64,000 nt of DNA from Janthinobacterium sp. 344 (GTDB lineage Bacteria > Pseudomonadota > Gammaproteobacteria > Burkholderiales > Burkholderiaceae_D): the NCBI RefSeq assembly GCF_900112025.1, contig NZ_FOKL01000010.1, forward strand, positions 62,001 to 126,000, read 5' to 3'. Positions within the stretch are counted from its first letter, which is position 1; every line of letters begins with the position of its first letter. A program made the translations under genes and the position numbers. Below are positions 8,422-17,396 of the stretch, piece by piece. The notes below the pieces were generated by a model. That model was not told where the DNA came from, made no database searches, and saw only the letters and a program-made list of their open reading frames with translations.

Positions 8422-8613
8422 CGTCATCTCCCTGCTAACCACTACTTACATGCAGTAGGACAAATCCGACGGCGATTTGCGCCGTGCGGCTACGTCACTC
8501 AAAAGTAACAATTGCTACCATTTCCTCATTGCACTGCCGCGTTACATCAGCCGCGCCAACGCAGCCGCCCCAACGTCGCGGCAGTTTTCACTTTATCCTG
8601 AGGAGTTTGCCCC

Positions 8614-9462
8614 ATGTTTGCCACGTCCGTCCCCGCCCGCCTGTCGCCACCCCGCCTGCACCGTCTCGCCATGCGCGGCGCCATGATGCTGGGCGTGCTG
8701 GGCGTTGCCACGGCCACCGCCACCGCGCGGGCGGAACCGTCGCCCACCCTGGACCGCGTCAGCATTTCCGTGGGCGCCTTCGCCGCCGATCCGCGCATCA
8801 ATGTCGGCGCCGACACGCAGTTTGGCCGCATCGACGCGCCCGAATCGAATCCCAGCCGCACGACCATTCCCCGCATCAAGGCCGAATTGCTGATCGGCGA
8901 CCACCATGGCCTGGCATTCGACTACTACCGCTACGACAAATCCTACACGCCGACGCTGACCGGCCAGACCACCATCAATGGCCAGCCCGTGACGGGCACG
9001 GCCACGGCGGACGCCGACCTGAAACTGGACCTGGCCAAGATGTCCTACCGCTGGTGGCTGGGCAGCGGCAACGACACCTTCGGCATCGGCCTGGGCGCCG
9101 CCTACTACAATGCCAACCTGAATGGCACAGCCACGGGCGAAGTCAATGGCGAGACGGCCACGGCGCGCGACTCCATCGGCGAACACGCGTTTGCGCCGCT
9201 GCTGGAAGTGGGCTGGCGCCACGCCTTCACGCCGGACCTGCGCATGTACGCGGAAGCGTCCGGCATCAAGAAAAATGGCGGCCGCATCAATGGCCATATC
9301 TACGGCGGCAATATCGGCGTCGAATGGTTTCCATTCAAGAACGTGGGCTTTGTTGCCGACTATGGCATCTCGAAAATCAAGCTGCACCGCGACAGCGAGC
9401 GCGATGCCGACCTGAACGTCCGCCTGACGGGTCCCTCGGCCTACGTCAAGGTGCGCTTCTAA
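8614..9462 (+). CDS. Outer-membrane beta-barrel protein
   Basis: A 282-residue exported protein with a long N-region and hydrophobic core (LGVLGVATATATARA, cleavage near residue 40). The mature part alternates polar and nonpolar residues, contains strand-like stretches (GLAFDYYRYDKSY, MSYRWWLG, NTFGIGLGAAYYNAN, LLEVGWRHAF, NIGVEWFPF, VGFVADYGIS) and ends AYVKVRF with a terminal Phe. This fits an 8- to 10-stranded OM barrel of the OmpW/OmpA-barrel kind. Function unknown. A good Shine-Dalgarno (TGAGGAG) precedes the ATG, and the gene is flanked by genes on the opposite strand, so it is probably monocistronic. Confidence 0.8.
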   Translation: MFATSVPARLSPPRLHRLAMRGAMMLGVLGVATATATARAEPSPTLDRVSISVGAFAADPRINVGADTQFGRIDAPESNPSRTTIPRIKAELLIGDHHGLAFDYYRYDKSYTPTLTGQTTINGQPVTGTATADADLKLDLAKMSYRWWLGSGNDTFGIGLGAAYYNANLNGTATGEVNGETATARDSIGEHAFAPLLEVGWRHAFTPDLRMYAEASGIKKNGGRINGHIYGGNIGVEWFPFKNVGFVADYGISKIKLHRDSERDADLNVRLTGPSAYVKVRF

Positions 9463-9468
9463 GCAGCG

Positions 9469-9987
9469 TCACGCCGCCGGTTTCGGCGATGCTGTCAACA
9501 CATACAGCTGAAACTGCGGCAAGCTGGCGTCGTCCCACGGCGTGATCCGGGCAAACGGCAGGCGCGCAAACGCCTGCCGCCAGAAGGCGTTGGCGCGTGT
9601 GTCGGTGCGGAACATGGCGACCAGCCACGGCGTATCGCTGTCCAGCAGCACGCGCCGCACCACTTCCAGCGCCAGCCCCCGGCGCCGGTATTTCTGCAGA
9701 ATAAAAAAGTCGCTGAACTCCCGCACCGGCAGCGTTCCCGCCATGCCGGGCTCCGTGAGAAAAAACCCCGCCAGCGCGCCATCAACCTCGATCCAGACGG
9801 CCGTATGTCCGGGCGCATGCACATACTCGGCCAGCCCGGCATCGCACACATCGTAGCGGCCATCGGCCAGCACGTCTTCGCCGCTCCAGGCGGTATTGTC
9901 ATAGCAGTACAGCTGGAACAGCTGCGCCAGCGCCGCTTCTTCGCCGGGCGCGATGGCGCGCAATGTCAGGTTCGGTGCTGCCGGCAT
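9469..9987 (-). CDS. GNAT family N-acetyltransferase
   Basis: A ~172-residue acetyl-CoA-dependent transferase. It opens with a strand typical of GNATs (LTLRAIAPGEEAALAQLFQLY), has a central strand (AVWIEVDGALAGFFL), the acetyl-CoA loop KYRRRGLALEVVRR, and a late segment with paired aromatic residues (ANAFWRQAFARL). Such enzymes modify amines or protein N-termini; the substrate is not visible here. I start it at 9987 because the fold begins there; an in-frame ATG further upstream would add an unstructured extension. It converges tail to tail with the barrel gene, only 6 bp away. Confidence 0.85.
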   Translation of the reverse strand: MPAAPNLTLRAIAPGEEAALAQLFQLYCYDNTAWSGEDVLADGRYDVCDAGLAEYVHAPGHTAVWIEVDGALAGFFLTEPGMAGTLPVREFSDFFILQKYRRRGLALEVVRRVLLDSDTPWLVAMFRTDTRANAFWRQAFARLPFARITPWDDASLPQFQLYVLTASPKPAA

Positions 9988-10247
9988 GTTCGCGCCCTTT
10001 CTGCCCGCGGGCATGTCTGAAGCTGGCCAGTGTAGCACCGCGTCATTCATGCCGCCGCCCCGGCATTTCATCCCTGCCTTTTCGCCCCTTGTCGCAAAAA
10101 ATAAAAATTTTCATCTTATTAACGATATGATTGTTTTTAAGTAACATCCGCCGTCGCGACTGGCAAGCAATAAGGGCAATCCCCTTTCACAGACCGGCAG
10201 ACAGGTATCTGCCGGCTTTCATACCCAAGCTCTGGAGAATGCTGCAC

Positions 10248-11165
10248 ATGCTATCGATCAAACAGCTGAACAAAACGTATGCCAATGGCGTCAAGGCCAT
10301 CAACAATGTCAGCCTGGACATTCCCAATGGAATGTTCGGTTTGCTGGGGCCGAATGGCGCGGGCAAGTCGTCGCTGATGCGCACCATTGCGACATTGCAA
10401 GATCCCGATAGCGGCAGCATCCATTTCGAGGGCGTCGATGTGCTCAAGGACAAGGCAGGCTTGCGCCGCCAGCTGGGCTATCTGCCGCAGGATTTCGGCG
10501 TGTACCCGAAAGTGAGCGCGGAAACCCTGCTCAACCACTTTGCCGTCTTGAAGGGCCTGACGGAAAAAGGGCCGCGCAAGGAAGCCGTGGACGCCCTGCT
10601 GCAGCAAACCAATCTGTGGGAAGCGCGCAAGCGCAACCTGGGCACCTACTCGGGCGGCATGCGCCAGCGCTTCGGCATCGCCCAGGCGCTGCTGGGCGCG
10701 CCGCGCCTGGTGATCGTCGACGAGCCGACCGCCGGCCTGGACCCGGACGAACGCAACCGCTTCCTCAACCTGCTGGCGAAGATCGGCGAGCAGGTGGTGG
10801 TGATCCTGTCGACGCACATCGTCGACGACGTGACGGACCTGTGCCCGCGCATGGCCATGATCGTCAAGGGCGAAGTCCTGGTGCAGGGCGAGCCGCAGGC
10901 CGCCATCGACACCTTGCTGGGCAAAGTGTGGCGCCGCAGCGTCACTACGGACGAGCTGGCGCAATACCAGCAGACCTTGAACGTGCTGTCGACGCGCCTG
11001 GTGGGTGGCAAGCCGCAAATCAATGTGTATGCCGACAGCCAGCCCGACAGCGGCTTCGCGCAGATCGCCCCGGACCTGGAAGACGTCTACTTCCTGCACG
11101 TGCGCAACGCTGCCCGCCATGGCGCCGCCGCTCCCGCCGTGGCACCGGCGACAGTCGCAGCGTAA
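10248..11165 (+). CDS. ABC transporter ATP-binding protein (partner of the M1-fused permease)
   Basis: A 305-residue ATPase subunit of an ABC-2-type transporter. Walker A GPNGAGKSS (~34-42), Q-loop (YLPQDFGVYP), signature YSGGMRQRFGIAQ (~133), Walker B LVIVDEPTAGLD (~155) and the switch His (ILSTHIVDDV) are all present. The C-terminal ~80 residues are an accessory domain ending in an Ala/Pro tail. GGAGA lies 9 bases before the ATG at 10248; an ATG at 10239 is the alternative. Only 9 bp separate it from the giant permease-peptidase gene, so they form one operon and one machine. Confidence 0.93.
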   Translation: MLSIKQLNKTYANGVKAINNVSLDIPNGMFGLLGPNGAGKSSLMRTIATLQDPDSGSIHFEGVDVLKDKAGLRRQLGYLPQDFGVYPKVSAETLLNHFAVLKGLTEKGPRKEAVDALLQQTNLWEARKRNLGTYSGGMRQRFGIAQALLGAPRLVIVDEPTAGLDPDERNRFLNLLAKIGEQVVVILSTHIVDDVTDLCPRMAMIVKGEVLVQGEPQAAIDTLLGKVWRRSVTTDELAQYQQTLNVLSTRLVGGKPQINVYADSQPDSGFAQIAPDLEDVYFLHVRNAARHGAAAPAVAPATVAA

Positions 11166-11174
11166 GGGGCCGCC

Positions 11175-14100
11175 ATGTGGAAGGAATTTTTCAAGTTTGA
11201 CCTCGGCTATCAGCTGAAACAGCCGCTGCTGTGGGTATTTGCCGTCGTCATGGCCCTGATGGCCTTTGGCGCCACCACCAGCGACTCGGTGCAAATCGGC
11301 GGCGCCATCGGCAACATCAACCGCAACGCCCCCACCGTGGTGGCGCAGATGCTGGGGATCTTCAGCCTGCTGGCGATGTTGCTCGTTACCGTCTTCATCG
11401 CCGGCGCCGTGCTGCGCGACAGCGAAGTGGGCATGGCCGACATGCTGTTCGCCACGCCCATGCGGAAATGGGACTACCTGTTCGGCCGCTTCGCCGCCGG
11501 CTTCGTCGCCTGCCTGGTGATCTTTGTCGCCATCGCCCTGGCCACCATGCTCGGTCCCGTCATGCCCTGGGTCGATGCCCAGCGCGTGGGCGCGTTTTCG
11601 CTGCACACCTACGTGTGGAGCTTTGCCGTCATCGTCATCCCGAACCTGCTCTTCATCGGCGCCCTGCTGATGCTGCTGGCGGCCACCACGCGCTCGATGA
11701 TGCTCGTGTACGTGGGCGTGCTGGGCTTTTTCGTGCTGTGGGCCATGGCCGGCGTGTTTACGCGCGACATCAACAATGAATGGTTCGCCGTCCTGCTCGA
11801 CCCGTTCGGCGTGCGCGCCTTTGGCCGCATGACGCGCTATTTCACGTCAGCCGAATCGAATGCCAGCCTGCCGCCGCTGTCCGGCTTCCTGCTGGCCAAC
11901 CGCCTGCTGTGGCTGGGCGTCACGGCGCTGCTGTTCCTCGCCACCGTGCTCCTGTTCAAGCCGCAGCGCACGGGAACGGGCAAGCGCCTGTTCGGCAAGC
12001 ACAAGGCACAGGCGGCCGCGCCCGCCGTCACGGCGCCACTGCGCCTGCCCCGCACGCCACCCCGTTTTACCCCGGCGACAGCCTGGCGCCAGTGGTGGCA
12101 GATCCTGCGCTTCGACGCCGCCGGCGTCTTCACGAGCTTGCCCTTCCTCGTCATGCTGCTGTTCGGCGTCATCAACCTGATCGCCGGCGCCAGCGTGGCC
12201 AAGAGCCTGTATGGCACGGCCGTCTATCCGATGACGCACCTGATGCTGCAAAATATCAGCAACAGCTTCAGCTTCCTCCTGATCATCATCGTCACGTTTT
12301 ATGCGGGCGAACTGATCTTCAAGGAACGGCAAGTCAAAATCGCCGACGTCAGCGACGCCATGCCCGTGCCCAGCTGGGTGCCGCTGCTGGCCAAGTGCAC
12401 GGCCCTGATCGGCGTCATCGCCGGCTACCTGCTGGTGGGCGTCATCACCGCCATCGGCTTCCAGCTCTACAAGGGCGGCGCGCCCGTGGAACTGGGGCTG
12501 TACCTGAAAGGCACCTTGCTGGGCGCCCTCTTCTTCGTGCTGATGGGCTTGTGCGCCCTCACCCTGCAAGTGCTGTCCAACAACAAATTCATCGGCTATC
12601 TGCTGGTGATCCTGCTGATGGTGGCGCAAGCTGTGCTGGGCATGCTGCACTTCGAACACAATCTGTACAACTTCGCCGCCACGCCCTCCATCAAGTACTC
12701 GGACATGAATGGCTATGGCCACTTCCTGACCGGCTGGGCCTGGTTCGCGCTGTACTGGAGCCTGTTTACCGTGGCGCTGGTGATGCTGGCGCGGGCCTTC
12801 TGGGTGCGCGGCTTGTCGGCCGGCTGGCGTGCGCGCGTGCGCCTGGCAAGACAGCGCCTGCATGGCCGTGCCGGTGCCGCCCTGGCCGCGGTCCTGCTGT
12901 GCTGGGCGGGCACGGGGGGCTGGATCTTCTACAACACGAATGTGCTGAACAAGTACGAGACGTCGAACATCAGCATGGACAAGCAGGCGCGCTACGAAAA
13001 ATTGTACAAGCAATACAAGGGCTTGCCACAGCCGAAGATCACGGACATCCAGGCCAGCGTGGATATCTATCCGGCACAGCGCAAGGTCCTCATCACAGGC
13101 CACTATGTCCTGCAAAACAAGACGGCGCAGCCGCTCGATACCCTGCGCATCCAGCTCGACCCGGAGCTCAAGACAAGCTGGCTGAACTTGCCGGCCCACC
13201 ACGTCGAACTGGACGACAAGGAACTGGGCTTCAGCATCCTCAAGCTGGCGCAGCCGCTGGCGCCGGGTGCCACGCTGCCGCTCGATTTCACGGTCGCCGT
13301 CACGCACCAGGGCTTTACCAACAGCGGCACGCCGGACCAGGTCAACCTGAACGGCAGCTTCTTCAACAACCAGGCGTATTTCCCGCACTTCGGCTATGCG
13401 AAGGAAATGGAACTGACGGACCGCAACGAGCGCCGCAAGCGGGGCCTGGGCGAGCCGCAGCGCATGGCCAAGCTGGAAGACCAATTCGCGTATGGCGACA
13501 CGATCTTTGGCAGCGAGGCGGACTGGGTCCATTTCGACACGACGGTATCCACCAGCGGCGAACAGATCGCCCTGGCCCCCGGCTACCTGCAAGGCAGCTG
13601 GGAAAAGGATGGCCGCCGCTATTACCGCTACAAGATGGACCAGCCGATGATGCCGTTCTTCGCCTACCTGTCGGCCCGCTGGGACGTCAAGAAGGGCGAC
13701 TGGCACGGCGTGCCGATCGAAATTTATTTCGACAGCAAGCATGGCTACAACACGGACCGCATGATCGCCTCCGTGCAAAAGTCGCTCGACTATTTCAGCA
13801 CCCGGTTCACGCCCTACCAGCACAAGCAGGTGCGCATCCTGGAGTTCCCCGGCTACCAGAGCTTCGCGCAGTCGTTCGCGAATACGATCCCGTATTCGGA
13901 AGGCATCGGCTTCATCGCCGACCTGCGCGACAAGGAGGACATCGACTACGTGTTTTACGTCACCGCGCATGAAATGGCGCACCAGTGGTGGGGCCACCAG
14001 GTGATCGGCGCCAACGTGCAGGGCGCCACCATGCTGATGGAATCGCTGGCGCAATATTCGGCCTTGATGGTGATGGAGAAGGAATATGGCCGTGAAAAAA

Positions 14101-14756
14101 TGCGCCGCTTCCTGCGCTACGAACTGGACCGCTACCTGAGCGGCCGTGGCAGCGAAGCGATCGAGGAGTTGCCGCTGGCGCGTGTGGAAGGACAGCAATA
14201 CATCCACTACAACAAAGGCAGCCTGGTGTTTTACCGCCTGCGCGACGAGATCGGCGAAGACGCCCTGAACCGTGCCCTGCGACGCTACCTGCAGGACAAG
14301 GGCTACCAGCAGGCGCCATTCACCACCACCCTGGAACTGCTGGACTATATCCGCGCCGAGACACCGCAGGACAAGCAGGCGCTGATCACGGACCTGTTCG
14401 AGAAGATCGTCTTCTACGACAACCGCGTCACGCAGGCGAGCGCCGTGCGGCGCAAGGATGGCCAGTGGGATGTCACCATGCAGCTGCACCTGGCCAAGCT
14501 GGAGTCCGATGGCAAGGGCAAGGAAAGCCCGCGCGCCTACGACGAGCCGGTGGAGATCGCCATCTTCGCGCGTCCCGCGGGCGGCAAGGAAAAGGATGAA
14601 ACAGTCCTGTTCCAGGACAAGCGCCGGCTGTCGGGCAGCGACCCGGTCATCACCATCACGGTGAAGGACAAGCCGTTCGAGGTGGGCGTCGATCCCTACA
14701 ACAAGATGATCGACAGGGTTGCGCGCGACAACCGCAAGGAAGTGAATGTCAATTAA
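11175..14756 (+). CDS. ABC-2 permease fused to M1-family metallopeptidase
   Basis: A 1193-residue fusion. Residues ~1-570 contain two sets of membrane segments of ABC-2 exporter type, separated by a cytoplasmic loop with a basic Pro-rich linker (~280-310). A further membrane segment (~575-595, AALAAVLLCWAGTGGWIFY) leads to an M1-type peptidase (~640-1190) that should face the periplasm. The zinc site is HEMAH at 932-936, followed by QWWGHQ, with the third ligand Glu at 956, 19 residues after the second His (usually 18 in M1). The YNKG motif carrying the catalytic Tyr is present near 1012. The canonical GAMEN exopeptidase motif is not recognisable; the matching region reads SFANTIPYSEGIGF. Such fusions occur in other Proteobacteria, but substrate and role are unknown. 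The upstream ATPase gene is its evident partner. Confidence 0.9.
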   Translation: MWKEFFKFDLGYQLKQPLLWVFAVVMALMAFGATTSDSVQIGGAIGNINRNAPTVVAQMLGIFSLLAMLLVTVFIAGAVLRDSEVGMADMLFATPMRKWDYLFGRFAAGFVACLVIFVAIALATMLGPVMPWVDAQRVGAFSLHTYVWSFAVIVIPNLLFIGALLMLLAATTRSMMLVYVGVLGFFVLWAMAGVFTRDINNEWFAVLLDPFGVRAFGRMTRYFTSAESNASLPPLSGFLLANRLLWLGVTALLFLATVLLFKPQRTGTGKRLFGKHKAQAAAPAVTAPLRLPRTPPRFTPATAWRQWWQILRFDAAGVFTSLPFLVMLLFGVINLIAGASVAKSLYGTAVYPMTHLMLQNISNSFSFLLIIIVTFYAGELIFKERQVKIADVSDAMPVPSWVPLLAKCTALIGVIAGYLLVGVITAIGFQLYKGGAPVELGLYLKGTLLGALFFVLMGLCALTLQVLSNNKFIGYLLVILLMVAQAVLGMLHFEHNLYNFAATPSIKYSDMNGYGHFLTGWAWFALYWSLFTVALVMLARAFWVRGLSAGWRARVRLARQRLHGRAGAALAAVLLCWAGTGGWIFYNTNVLNKYETSNISMDKQARYEKLYKQYKGLPQPKITDIQASVDIYPAQRKVLITGHYVLQNKTAQPLDTLRIQLDPELKTSWLNLPAHHVELDDKELGFSILKLAQPLAPGATLPLDFTVAVTHQGFTNSGTPDQVNLNGSFFNNQAYFPHFGYAKEMELTDRNERRKRGLGEPQRMAKLEDQFAYGDTIFGSEADWVHFDTTVSTSGEQIALAPGYLQGSWEKDGRRYYRYKMDQPMMPFFAYLSARWDVKKGDWHGVPIEIYFDSKHGYNTDRMIASVQKSLDYFSTRFTPYQHKQVRILEFPGYQSFAQSFANTIPYSEGIGFIADLRDKEDIDYVFYVTAHEMAHQWWGHQVIGANVQGATMLMESLAQYSALMVMEKEYGREKMRRFLRYELDRYLSGRGSEAIEELPLARVEGQQYIHYNKGSLVFYRLRDEIGEDALNRALRRYLQDKGYQQAPFTTTLELLDYIRAETPQDKQALITDLFEKIVFYDNRVTQASAVRRKDGQWDVTMQLHLAKLESDGKGKESPRAYDEPVEIAIFARPAGGKEKDETVLFQDKRRLSGSDPVITITVKDKPFEVGVDPYNKMIDRVARDNRKEVNVN

Positions 14757-14773
14757 ACCTTGATGCAACGCAA

Positions 14774-14810
14774 ACAGGCCACGCTGTCACCGACGGCGTG
14801 GCCTGTTTTG
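14774..14810 (+). terminator. Terminator of the ABC-M1 operon
   Basis: A perfect 11-bp stem ACAGGCCACGC / GCGTGGCCTGT with an 11-nt loop and a short T run. It lies between two convergent genes and may act in both directions. Confidence 0.85.
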
Positions 14811-14826
14811 TATGGTGCCAGCGTTG

Positions 14827-15606
14827 TTAACGGTACACCAGACCGCCATCGATCAGCGGCGCCTGGCCCGTCATGTAGTCAGCATCCGGTCCCGCCAGGA
14901 ACGACACCAGGCCCGCCACGTCTTCCGGCGTCTCGGCGCGTCCCAGCGCGATGCCATCCACGTATTTCTTGTACGTCGCGCCCGGTTCGGCCCCCGTCAC
15001 CTCGGCCATGCGCTTGTCGATCTCGACCCACATGTCCGTGCCGACGACGCCGGGACAATACGCATTGACGGTGATGCCATCGGCCGCCAGTTCCTTGGCC
15101 GCCGCCTGCGTCAGCGCGCGCACGGCAAACTTGGTGGCCGAGTACACGCCCAGCAAGGCAAAGCCGTCATGCCCGGCGATGGAACAGGCATTGATGATCT
15201 TGCCCTTGTGCTGGCGCCTCTTGAAAGTCTTGGCGGCCGCCTGGATGCCCCACAAGGTGCCCTGCACATTGATGCGCATGATGCGGTCGACTTCTTCCGG
15301 CGTCACGTCGAGCAGCGGCTGCACCTGCGCGATGCCGGCGTTGTTGACGATGATGTCGAAGCCGCCCAGTTCCTTCTCGGCAAACGCCACCGCTGCGGTG
15401 ACTTGCTGCAATTGCGACACGTCGGCAATAAACGTGACGGCACGGCGTCCCAGCGCGCGCACATCGGCGGCCACCGCGTCCAGTTTCTCCTGGTTCAGAT
15501 CGACCAGCGCGATATCGGCGCCATCCCTGGCCAGGCGCAAGGCGATGGCCTTGCCGATACCCTGCGCGGCCCCCGTGACCAGCGCGACTTTTCCGGAAAT
15601 ACCCAT
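14827..15606 (-). CDS. budC: 2,3-butanediol dehydrogenase / diacetyl (acetoin) reductase, SDR family
   Basis: A 259-residue classical short-chain dehydrogenase using NAD(H). It has the cofactor loop [10 protein letters not shown] (~11-20), NNAG, the catalytic Ser in [10 protein letters not shown], the YSATK active-site Tyr/Lys pair (~155-159) and the tail [16 protein letters not shown]. The stretches [25 protein letters not shown] and DYMTGQ match the acetoin/meso-butanediol dehydrogenase group (BudC/ButA) more closely than general 3-oxoacyl reductases; this assignment is from memory of the family. AAAGGAA precedes the ATG. It stands alone, without acetolactate synthase or decarboxylase genes nearby. 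Confidence 0.8.
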   Translation of the reverse strand: MGISGKVALVTGAAQGIGKAIALRLARDGADIALVDLNQEKLDAVAADVRALGRRAVTFIADVSQLQQVTAAVAFAEKELGGFDIIVNNAGIAQVQPLLDVTPEEVDRIMRINVQGTLWGIQAAAKTFKRRQHKGKIINACSIAGHDGFALLGVYSATKFAVRALTQAAAKELAADGITVNAYCPGVVGTDMWVEIDKRMAEVTGAEPGATYKKYVDGIALGRAETPEDVAGLVSFLAGPDADYMTGQAPLIDGGLVYR

Positions 15607-15893
15607 GCTGCGTTCCTTTCAATGGAGGGTGAAGCGCTGCGCAACCGGCCCGGCACGGCAGCGCCTGCGGCCCGTTCCGCATCGAAGAGAGGCTTCAGCC
15701 TACCTGAAATGGGCATGTCGCCGCGTCTTGAAACGTGCGCGGCGCCAAAAAAGCGCACAGGTCAAGAAAGGCAGAAAAAATCGGCTTCCTGCCTGCCATG
15801 CGCACGCTGCCGTAGATGAAAACGCGGCAACTGGCGTACCATGGAGAATATCGCCGGCGCGCGCGCTGGCACCACCGTCAAGGGGAAATCCAT

Positions 15894-16310
15894 ATGCTGC
15901 GTCCATCACTGCCCTTCCGCGCCAGCCTGCTGCTGGCCGCATTCTGTCTGACCACGCCCGCCTGGAGCGCCGATCCTGTCCACAAGGAAACAGTGGAATT
16001 GACGGCCGGCAAAACCGCACACAGCGTGAAAGGCAAGATCAAGGGCTACGCCACGGCCGAATACACGCTGACAGGCAAGGCCGGCCAGACCCTCAGCATC
16101 AAGCTGAAAACCAATCAGCCGTCGAATTACTTCAATATCCGCCAGGCCGGCCAGGACGACGCCCTGTTCATCGGCTCGACCAGCGGCAACACGTATCAGG
16201 CAAAACTGCCGGCCGATGGCGCGTACACGGTGCAGGTATATCTGATGCGCAATGCGGCGCGCCGGAATGCGGTGGCGAATTACACCCTGGAGATGGGCTT
16301 GCGCGATTGA
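15894..16310 (+). CDS. Secreted PliG-like protein (candidate inhibitor of g-type lysozyme)
   Basis: A 138-residue periplasmic protein: signal peptide cleaved after TPAWSA (~24), then a small beta-sandwich. The order VKGKIKGYATAEYTLTGKAG, then SNYFNIRQAG, then LPADGAYTVQVYLMRNAARRN and a final YTLEMGL follows the pattern of the g-type lysozyme inhibitor PliG of enterobacteria, including the ARRN-to-YxLE ending. Family proteins protect peptidoglycan from animal or phage lysozymes. The assignment rests on remembered family pattern, not an alignment. AAGGGGAAA lies before the ATG at 15894. Confidence 0.6.
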   Translation: MLRPSLPFRASLLLAAFCLTTPAWSADPVHKETVELTAGKTAHSVKGKIKGYATAEYTLTGKAGQTLSIKLKTNQPSNYFNIRQAGQDDALFIGSTSGNTYQAKLPADGAYTVQVYLMRNAARRNAVANYTLEMGLRD

Positions 16311-16439
16311 GCAAGGCCTCACAAAACCGTAGCGAATGGCAGTCAGTTATGGCCGAGAAGCGCAGTTGCGCGCATGCGCAGTGAGCATCGCAGCCCGCAA
16401 ATCGCCGCGCACAGTGGATTTTGCTCGGTGTTGTAAAAC

Positions 16440-16478
16440 AAAAATCCCCTGCATATCAACGATATGCAGGGGATTTTT
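16440..16478. terminator. Bidirectional terminator between PliG-like gene and ssb
   Basis: A perfect 18-bp stem, AAAAATCCCCTGCATATC and its complement with a 3-nt loop, has an A tract on one side and a T tract on the other. It can end transcription of ssb (minus strand) and of the plus-strand gene. Confidence 0.92.
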
Positions 16479-16505
16479 GATGCAGTCAGAACGCCTGGAC
16501 AGGAC

Positions 16506-17015
16506 TTAGAACGGAATATCGTCATCCATATCCGAGAAGTTCGGCGCTGGCTTTGGTGCCGGGCGTGGCGCCGGGGCCGGGGCTGGACGCGGGGCTGGCG
16601 CCTGGCGTGGGGCCGGGGCTTCGTAGCCGCCGCCACCGCCGTAGCTGTCATCGCCTCCGCCGGCGTCGCCGCCCATGCCGGAACGGCCGCCCAGCATTTG
16701 CATCTGTTCCGCGATGATATCGGTCGCATACTTCTCGACGCCGTCCTTGTCCGTGTATTTACGCGTTTGCAGGCGGCCTTCGACGTAGACGGAGGAACCT
16801 TTTTTCAGGTATTGGCCGACGATTTCCGCCAGGCGGCCGAAGAACGAGATACGGTGCCACTCTGTCAATTCTTTTTGTTCGCCCGTGTTGCGGTCCTTCG
16901 ATTTGTACGAAGTGGCCACGGCGATGTTGGCGATCGCGTCGCCGCTAGGCATGTAGCGGATTTCCGGGTCACGGCCCAGATTGCCGACGATGATGACTTT
17001 GTTGACTGATGCCAT
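16506..17015 (-). CDS. ssb: Single-stranded DNA-binding protein
   Basis: A 169-residue SSB that coats single-stranded DNA in replication, repair and recombination. The OB fold occupies ~1-110 ([48 protein letters not shown]), followed by a Gly- then Ala/Pro-rich disordered linker and the acidic tip DMDDDIPF that recruits partner proteins. The start at 17015 has AGGAG at good spacing; in-frame upstream codons are not conserved. It is divergent from uvrA, the usual arrangement in many Proteobacteria, and shares the LexA-box-bearing intergenic region. Confidence 0.97.
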   Translation of the reverse strand: MASVNKVIIVGNLGRDPEIRYMPSGDAIANIAVATSYKSKDRNTGEQKELTEWHRISFFGRLAEIVGQYLKKGSSVYVEGRLQTRKYTDKDGVEKYATDIIAEQMQMLGGRSGMGGDAGGGDDSYGGGGGYEAPAPRQAPAPRPAPAPAPRPAPKPAPNFSDMDDDIPF

Positions 17016-17396
17016 GAATAACTCCTGATGAACTGCGGCGGGAGCCAAAACTCGCGCGCGTTAGATTTTTTGCTAAACGAGGATTATAAGCGACCAGGCG
17101 GCGCAAAGCATGCGCTTTCTGGCATCGCCGTCTACCGTGCTGCAGCACGTTTTTTTCACGGCAGGTGAAAACAAGAAACTTGAATACTGGTATTATATAC
17201 AGTGTTTAAACGTCTGCACGCATCTGTATCAAACTTTCCCGGGGCACGCTCGCCTGGCGGCGCAAACCGCCCCGCGGCCACCTCGGGCATGCAGATCAAA
17301 ACCCGGCTATAGTAACAGGTTGACCCGTTGTGGCTCCTCATCCGCACCCAGGCACAATGCGCCGGCCGCACCACTCACTGAAAGCAAGGCAATCAC
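17016..17396. promoter_or_regulatory. Divergent ssb/uvrA control region
   Basis: A 381-bp stretch without a gene. It holds the divergent promoters of ssb and uvrA and one near-perfect SOS box (listed separately). On the minus strand the hexamer TATAAT lies inside the SOS box (17197-17192), where LexA would block a -10 element. Nothing else clear is visible. Confidence 0.7.
17185..17204. promoter_or_regulatory. LexA (SOS) box between ssb and uvrA
   Basis: TACTGGTATTATATACAGTG has the CTG-N10-CAG core and AT-rich centre of the proteobacterial LexA operator. It lies 192 bp upstream of the uvrA start and 170 bp from ssb, as in E. coli where one box serves both genes. Confidence 0.88.

Noticed and set aside
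11847..14768. 973-codon open frame antisense to the ABC-M1 gene
   Set aside because: It mirrors the sense codons of a well-supported gene, has low-complexity His/Arg/Gln/Gly content and no domain. High GC makes such frames common.
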